Assembly: GCA_017883355.1 (NCBI GenBank)
Contig: JADGNS010000123.1
Location: forward strand, 1 to 9,068
Reading direction: 5' to 3'
DNA from: Candidatus Solibacter sp.
GTDB taxonomy: Bacteria > Acidobacteriota > Terriglobia > Bryobacterales > Bryobacteraceae
DNA length: 9,068 nucleotides
Part shown: positions 5,552 to 9,068 of the stretch, one piece after another
How positions within the stretch are numbered: the stretch's first letter is position 1
Layout: every line of letters starts with the position of its first letter
Program-made: the position numbers and the translations under genes
Notes under the pieces: generated by a model
What the model saw: only the letters and a program-made list of their open reading frames with translations
Databases searched by the model: none
Told to the model about the DNA's origin: nothing

Positions 5552-5977
5552 ATGGTAATTACCCGTAAAGTTGAGTTTTCCGCCTCCCACGTCTGTAGGG
5601 ACCCGCGGCTTTCCGACGAGGAGAACGCGCGGATTTACGGGGTGGCGGCGAATCCGCACGGCCACGGGCATAACTACGTGGTGGAAGTCAGCCTGGCGGG
5701 CGACCCCGATCCGGTGACGGGAATGGTGCTGGACCTGAAGGAGCTGAAAGCCATTCTGGAACGCGAGATTGTGGAGCCCTACGATCACCGCTTTCTGAAC
5801 TACGAGGTGCCGCCGTTCGACCGGGAAGTGCCCACCACGGAGAACATCGCGCTGGATATCTGGCGTAGGCTGGAACCGTGTTTGAGCGACGGGCGCGGGA
5901 AACTGCACGCGGTCCGCGTGTATGAGACGCCGGACCTGTATGTCGACTATTTCGGAGAGCCGGCGTGTTCCGCGTAA
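5552..5977 (+). CDS. 6-pyruvoyl/6-carboxy-tetrahydropterin synthase family protein lacking the usual catalytic cysteine
   Basis: 141 residues, normal length for the family. The metal ligands are present: H13 (FSASH) and H38/H40 in NPHGHGHNY. The catalytic D78-H79 pair (PYDHRFLN) and the pterin-anchoring glutamate (VYETPD) are present too. DPVTGMVLDLKELK and TTENIALDIWRRL are classic family blocks, closer to the eukaryote-like tetrahydrobiopterin branch than to short QueD. The residue that is a catalytic cysteine in that branch (CNNPxGHGH) is alanine here (VAANPHGHGH, A32). C15, two residues after H13, is not at that site. The enzyme may use another residue, run a different reaction on dihydroneopterin triphosphate, or support its paralogue. 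First gene of the operon; only a weak A-rich sequence precedes the ATG. Confidence 0.92.
   Translation: MVITRKVEFSASHVCRDPRLSDEENARIYGVAANPHGHGHNYVVEVSLAGDPDPVTGMVLDLKELKAILEREIVEPYDHRFLNYEVPPFDREVPTTENIALDIWRRLEPCLSDGRGKLHAVRVYETPDLYVDYFGEPACSA
5954..5959 (+). promoter_or_regulatory. Ribosome binding site deciding the GTG start of the second pterin synthase
   Basis: GGAGAG lies 5 nt upstream of GTG at 5965, inside the last codons of the preceding gene. It supports the GTG start, from which the reading MFRVTRRYEFAASH aligns with the N-terminus of the paralogue, and implies translational coupling across the 13-bp overlap. Confidence 0.6.
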
Positions 5978-6411
5978 CCCGGCGTTATGAATTCGCCGCC
6001 TCGCACCGCCTGCATTCCGCCGTATTGAGCGAGGAAGAGAATCGGCGGTTGTACGGCAAGTGCAACAATCCCCACGGCCACGGGCACAACTACGTGGTGG
6101 AAGTGAGCGTACGCGGGCCACGCGAGGGGGCGACCGGCCGCGCCGTGGACATCGCCGTGCTGGATGAACTGGTGCAGCGGGAAGTGGTGCGTCCGTTTGA
6201 CCACCGCAACCTGAACCGGGAAGTGGCGGTGTTTGCCAGCGTGGTACCCACGTTAGTACCAACGTCGGAAAACCTGGGGTTGGAGATCTGCCGCAGGCTG
6301 AAACGAAACTGGAAGCAAGTGTTTCCGGGCGAGTGGCCGAAGCTGGAGAAGATTCGCATCGGCGAGACCGCGCGGAACATCTTTGAAGTGAGAGCCGATG
6401 AAATCGAATAA
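5965..6411 (+). CDS. 6-pyruvoyl/6-carboxy-tetrahydropterin synthase family protein, catalytic cysteine intact
   Basis: 148 residues, from a GTG that overlaps the preceding gene by 13 bp. The catalytic cysteine C33 and metal ligands H39/H41 are in GKCNNPHGHGHNY, with H14 in AASH. D-H is present in RPFDHRNLN and the substrate glutamate in IGETARN. The CNNPHGHGHN form resembles the tetrahydrobiopterin-type synthase of animals and some bacteria, not the short QueD form. The enzyme acts on dihydroneopterin triphosphate from FolE, encoded just downstream. The product could be 6-pyruvoyl-tetrahydropterin (biopterin route), carboxytetrahydropterin (queuosine route) or a folate precursor; no sepiapterin reductase, queC/E/F or folate genes are in view to decide. 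It contains an insertion, ASVVPTLVPTSEN, before the conserved TSEN block. It shares a near-identical 42-nt block with its neighbour. Confidence 0.92.
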   Translation: MFRVTRRYEFAASHRLHSAVLSEEENRRLYGKCNNPHGHGHNYVVEVSVRGPREGATGRAVDIAVLDELVQREVVRPFDHRNLNREVAVFASVVPTLVPTSENLGLEICRRLKRNWKQVFPGEWPKLEKIRIGETARNIFEVRADEIE

Positions 6412-7012
6412 AGCCGTGGTCAAGATGATGGAGCCGTACACCGGAAATGAGTCGATCGCTCCCCTGGTGGAGGAGATGTTGGGCCGCCTGGGCGAGGACC
6501 CGAAGCGCGATGGTCTGGCGCGAACCCCGCAGCGTGTGGACAAGGCGCTGCGCTTCCTGACCAGCGGTTACGAGATGAAGGTCGAGCAGATTCTGAACGG
6601 CGCGTTGTACGAGGTGAAGTACGACGAGATGGTGGTGGTGCGGGACATCGAGTTCTTCAGCCTGTGCGAGCACCACATGCTGCCGTTCTACGGCAAGATG
6701 CACGTGGCGTACCTGCCGCAAAAGAAGGTGATCGGGCTGAGCAAGATTCCGCGCATCGTGGACATGTTCGCGCGGCGGCTGCAGATTCAGGAGCGGCTGA
6801 CGCAGCAGGTGGCGCAGACGGTGCAGGAAGCGATCAAGCCGCTGGGAGTGGGAGTGATCTGCGAAGCGCGCCACTTCTGCATGATGATGCGCGGCGTGGA
6901 GAAGCAGCACTCCGGCGCGATGACGAGCGCCATGCTGGGGGCGTTCCGGGATCGCAAGGAAACGCGGGACGAGTTCCTGGCGCTGGTGAATCACCGGGGC
7001 AACGGGTACTGA
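6398..7012 (+). CDS. folE: GTP cyclohydrolase I
   Basis: 204 residues, typical for the type IA enzyme. It converts GTP to 7,8-dihydroneopterin triphosphate plus formate, the entry step to folate and other pterins, as a toroidal decamer in the cytoplasm. Zinc ligands are C90, H93 (SLCEHHMLPF) and C161 (HFCMMMRGVEKQ); catalytic histidines H92 and H159 are present, so it is the zinc-dependent form. TPQRVDKAL and KVIGLSKIPRIVDMF are further family signatures. The ATG at 6398 overlaps the upstream synthase by 14 bp and has GAGAG a few bases before it; the ATG at 6425 is an alternative. Its place after two synthases points to a dedicated pterin supply operon. A strong hairpin follows the stop by about 20 nt. 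Confidence 0.96.
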   Translation: MKSNKAVVKMMEPYTGNESIAPLVEEMLGRLGEDPKRDGLARTPQRVDKALRFLTSGYEMKVEQILNGALYEVKYDEMVVVRDIEFFSLCEHHMLPFYGKMHVAYLPQKKVIGLSKIPRIVDMFARRLQIQERLTQQVAQTVQEAIKPLGVGVICEARHFCMMMRGVEKQHSGAMTSAMLGAFRDRKETRDEFLALVNHRGNGY

Positions 7013-7031
7013 GAAACTGCGTTGGCTACGG

Positions 7032-7079
7032 GTGGTGAGGTCCGCGGTTGATTCTGGCCTCCCGCGGCCGCATCACCAC
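7032..7079. terminator. Strong hairpin after folE, without U-tract
   Basis: GTGGTGA (7032-7038) pairs with TCACCAC (7073-7079). GG (7039-7040) can pair with CC (7068-7069), and CCGCGG (7042-7047) with CCGCGG (7062-7067), giving about 15 bp with small bulges and a 14-nt loop. It begins 20 nt after the folE stop. No T-run follows on either strand, so it is not a textbook intrinsic terminator. It may end or stabilise the pterin operon transcript before the new promoter at 7133. Confidence 0.5.
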
Positions 7080-7132
7080 GAAGGCCCCCAACAGTTGCGA
7101 AGCATACCGGCATTCATCCGGCGGCGCTATGC

Positions 7133-7138
7133 TATACT
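7133..7138 (+). promoter_or_regulatory. -10 box of the RNA methyltransferase gene
   Basis: TATACT lies 10 nt before the ATG at 7149, predicting a leader of about 4 nt. It overlaps the right arm of the dyad AGCATA (7101-7106) / TATGCT (7128-7133), with CCGG at 7107-7110 and 7118-7121 inside, which might act as an operator or leader hairpin. No clear -35 box is present at 16-18 bp. The box supports 7149 over the longer in-frame start at 7032. Confidence 0.5.
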
Positions 7139-7148
7139 TCGTCGCTCG

Positions 7149-7679
7149 ATGGATCGGGTTCCCTTTCAGGCAACGGCGGGCGGAGCGCTCTACGAAGGCA
7201 TCCGCACGCTGCCGGCGGCGGTGCTGCTGGACAACGTGCGGAGCATGTACAACGTGGGTGCGTTCTTCCGCACGGCGGATGCGGCCAGCGTGGAAAAGCT
7301 ATATCTCTGCGGGATCACGGCGCGCCCGCCCAAGAAAGCCATCGCCAAGACGGCGCTGGGGGCCCAGGACACGGTGCCCTGGGAGCACGCCTGGGACGCC
7401 CGGCCGCTGGTGGAAGGGATTCGCGCGCGCGGGTATGAGATGGCGGCAGTGGAGACCAGCGTCCATGCGGTGGACCTGTTCGACTGGCAGCCGCGTTTTC
7501 CGGTCTGCGTCGTGTTCGGCCACGAGGTGGATGGCATCCGGCCGGAGATCTCCGCGCTGTGCGATACCTACGTGCGCATCCCCATGCTGGGGACCAAGCA
7601 TTCGCTGAACGTGGCCACGGCGGGCGGCGTGGTGATCTACGAGCTGTTGCGCAAGTACCGGGCTCTCGGCGTACGATAG
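7149..7679 (+). CDS. RNA methyltransferase, SpoU/TrmH (SPOUT) family
   Basis: 176 residues; the minimal SPOUT catalytic domain without an N-terminal RNA-binding extension. All three SpoU motifs are visible. Motif 1 is LLDNVRSMYNVGAFFRTADA, with N35 and the catalytic arginine R41. Motif 2 is VVFGHEVDGI, with E126. Motif 3 is IPMLGTKHSLNVATAGGVVI, with SLNV at 152-155 forming the knot that binds S-adenosylmethionine. Members methylate ribose 2'-OH groups of tRNA or rRNA as dimers; the small size and motif spacing recall TrmH/TrmL, but the target nucleotide cannot be told from sequence. The ATG at 7149 is chosen because TATACT lies just upstream; the in-frame codon at 7032 would add 39 low-complexity residues translated from the hairpin region. 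The MEMO gene follows after 3 nt. Confidence 0.93.
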   Translation: MDRVPFQATAGGALYEGIRTLPAAVLLDNVRSMYNVGAFFRTADAASVEKLYLCGITARPPKKAIAKTALGAQDTVPWEHAWDARPLVEGIRARGYEMAAVETSVHAVDLFDWQPRFPVCVVFGHEVDGIRPEISALCDTYVRIPMLGTKHSLNVATAGGVVIYELLRKYRALGVR

Positions 7680-7682
7680 GTC

Positions 7683-8906
7683 GTGCCCGAACTATTGCCG
7701 CGCCTGCGCATGAACCTGGACTTCATGCCATCCCCTTCGCCGGAACACCCGGGGCTGTTCATCCGCGATCCCTACAAGTTCAGCGACGCCATGCTGGTGA
7801 TCCCGCCGCCCTTGGTAGAGTGCCTGCAATGCTTCGACGGATCGCAGACCGATCTGGACCTGCGCGCCGCGTTGGTCACCATCACCGGCGAGCTCGAAGT
7901 GGGCCAGTTGGCGCAGCACCTCGTCGAGACGCTGAGCGCCGCGGGCTTTCTGGAAGACGCCCGGTACGCGGAGATGCAGCAGGAGCGCAAGCGCGAGTTC
8001 GCCGCGGCGACGGTGCGCGAACCGTCGCACGCGGGGTCGGCGTACCCGGCGGACGCGGACGAAATGCGCGAGACCATGGGGCAGTGGATGGAGGGCGCGG
8101 AGACGCTGGCGAAGGCGAACGGAGATCTGTTCGCGATTGCCGCGCCGCACGTGAGCCCGTCGGGCGGATGGCAAAGCTACCGCGCGGCGTACGGCATGCT
8201 GAGGCCGGAACACAAGGACCGGACGTTCGTGATCCTGGCGACCTCGCACTACGGCGAGCCGGAGACATTCGGCTTGACGCGTAAGACGTTCCGCACGCCG
8301 CTGGGCGATGCGCCTACCGACACGGCGCTGGTGGACTGGCTGGCGGTGCGCGGCGGCAACGGCGTCGAGATGGAAGACTACTGCCACAGCTTCGAGCACA
8401 CCGTGGAGTTGCAGGTGATCTTCCTGCAGCACGTGTTGGGGCCGGGGGTGAAGATTCTGCCGATCCTGGTGGGACCGTTCGTGCGCAGCATCTACCAGGG
8501 CGGCGATCCGGAAGACGACGATCGGGTGAAGGCGTTCTTCGAGGCGCTGGGCGAAATGCGCGAGCGCGAAGGCGACCGCCTGTTCTGGGTAATGGGCGTG
8601 GACATGGCGCACATGGGCGCACGCTATCAGGATCGCTTCGCGGCGGTGGCGGGCGAGGGCAAAATGCAGGAAGTAAGCGAGCGCGACGAACAACGCATCG
8701 AGCGCATCAACGCGCTGGACGCCGGCGGCTTCTGGGACCTGGTGCGCCAGCGGCAGGACGATCTGAAGTGGTGCGGTTCGTCGCCGTTCTATACGTTCCT
8801 GAAGACGGCCCCGAAGGCGCGCGGCGAACTGCTGAAGTACGAACAGTGGAACATCGACGAAAACAGCGTGGTGAGCTTCGCGGGCATGGGCTTCCGGAAG
8901 CGGTGA
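7683..8906 (+). CDS. MEMO-family protein (AmmeMemoRadiSam system protein B type) with N-terminal PqqD/RRE-like extension
   Basis: 407 residues from a GTG 3 nt after the preceding stop; the MEMO domain alone is about 290. Residues 110-405 are the MEMO fold, related to class III extradiol dioxygenases. Metal-site residues match human MEMO1: H156 (APHVSP), H189 (ATSHYGE) and C364 (KWCGSS). EHTVELQVIFLQ (238-249) and GVDMAHMG (D308, H310) are also present. Residues about 1-95 (RLRMNLDF, DPYKFSDAMLVIPPPLVECL, a cysteine, FDG, then GQLAQHLVETLSAAGFLED) look like a PqqD/RRE winged helix that could bind a peptide. In many prokaryotes the family is encoded with an AMMECR1 protein and a radical SAM enzyme; neither is in the window. 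Reaction and substrate are unknown. ATG 7710 is an alternative start. Confidence 0.9.
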   Translation: MPELLPRLRMNLDFMPSPSPEHPGLFIRDPYKFSDAMLVIPPPLVECLQCFDGSQTDLDLRAALVTITGELEVGQLAQHLVETLSAAGFLEDARYAEMQQERKREFAAATVREPSHAGSAYPADADEMRETMGQWMEGAETLAKANGDLFAIAAPHVSPSGGWQSYRAAYGMLRPEHKDRTFVILATSHYGEPETFGLTRKTFRTPLGDAPTDTALVDWLAVRGGNGVEMEDYCHSFEHTVELQVIFLQHVLGPGVKILPILVGPFVRSIYQGGDPEDDDRVKAFFEALGEMREREGDRLFWVMGVDMAHMGARYQDRFAAVAGEGKMQEVSERDEQRIERINALDAGGFWDLVRQRQDDLKWCGSSPFYTFLKTAPKARGELLKYEQWNIDENSVVSFAGMGFRKR

Positions 8907-9068
8907 GATGCGTTCCGAATCTGAAAGACGGGACTGAGGCCTCCGGTGACACCGATTTGCGGCGGTTCCCGTACCCGTGGCTCGTGCCTGGGTCGGCGCG
9001 ATCCGGTCCGCGAATCCTCCCCACTTACGAGGCCGCGCCAATCAACTCGGTCCCTCGGCGATAGCCGC
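8907..9068. other. Intergenic right end of the window
   Basis: Nothing certain is encoded here. CGGTGACACCG (8944-8954) is a perfect 11-bp palindrome with a single central base, more like a protein-binding site than a hairpin. On the - strand the frame ending in TAA at 9025-9027 is open to the window edge (…GYRRGTELIGAAS) and could be the C-terminus of a convergent gene, but 14 codons are too few to judge. No terminator hairpin with a T-run was found after the MEMO gene. Confidence 0.35.

Noticed and set aside
5501..6994. 497-codon open frame on the - strand opposite the pterin operon
   Set aside because: His/Arg-rich translation lacking domains. The + strand encodes three clear enzymes over the same DNA.
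7032..7148. Longer N-terminus for the RNA methyltransferase starting at 7032
   Set aside because: It would translate the hairpin and the -10 box, the added residues resemble no SPOUT extension, and the ATG at 7149 has a promoter directly upstream.
7692..9041. 449-codon open frame on the - strand opposite the MEMO gene
   Set aside because: Arg/His/Ala-rich shadow; the + strand has conserved MEMO residues throughout.
8907..9068. tRNA or other structured RNA at the right end
   Set aside because: GGTTCCCGT recalls a T-arm start, but no acceptor stem, anticodon arm or matching D-arm could be built around it.

Overview
The window is GC-rich, intergene-poor bacterial chromosome. Its gene content and style suggest an Acidobacteriota genome of the Solibacter/Bryobacter kind: TlpA-type thioredoxins, a long MEMO protein with an N-terminal extension, tandem pterin synthases, start codons lying against -10 boxes, and REP-like palindromes. 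That placement is inference from style; no rRNA or other marker gene is present.

Layout. Positions 2-94 hold the 3' end of a zinc alcohol dehydrogenase gene on the + strand. After 219 nt that contain repeat debris and a possible gene remnant, a complete paralogue (314-1264) runs on the - strand, so the two converge tail to tail. A 20-bp divergent promoter region separates this dehydrogenase from threonine synthase (thrC, 1285-2592, +). Downstream is an AT-rich stretch with a hairpin, then a 56-residue ORF (2699-2869, +) that ends 2 bp short of the stop of a convergent gene.

The - strand from 5494 down to 2872 looks like one operon: a membrane-anchored TlpA/ResA-like thioredoxin, a 350-residue protein of unknown function, and an exported helical-repeat/thioredoxin fusion with a WCGDC motif. 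A 91-bp REPIN-like element with 11-bp terminal inverted repeats sits between the last two genes.

From 5552 to 7012 the + strand carries an overlapping three-gene pterin operon: two tandem 6-pyruvoyl/6-carboxy-tetrahydropterin synthase paralogues and GTP cyclohydrolase I (folE). FolE makes dihydroneopterin triphosphate, the substrate of the synthase family. The first synthase has lost the nucleophilic cysteine while keeping its metal ligands; the second keeps both. A strong hairpin follows folE. Then come a SpoU/TrmH-family RNA methyltransferase with its own promoter and, 3 nt later, a MEMO-family protein (AmmeMemoRadiSam protein B type) fused to an N-terminal PqqD/RRE-like region. The window ends in a short intergenic stretch.

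The points most worth a second look are the tandem synthases with a cysteine-less member, the MEMO fusion, the repeated near-leaderless and bidirectional promoter geometry, the REPIN-like element inside an operon, the unlisted 56-residue ORF with its antisense arrangement, and the convergent dehydrogenase duplication.
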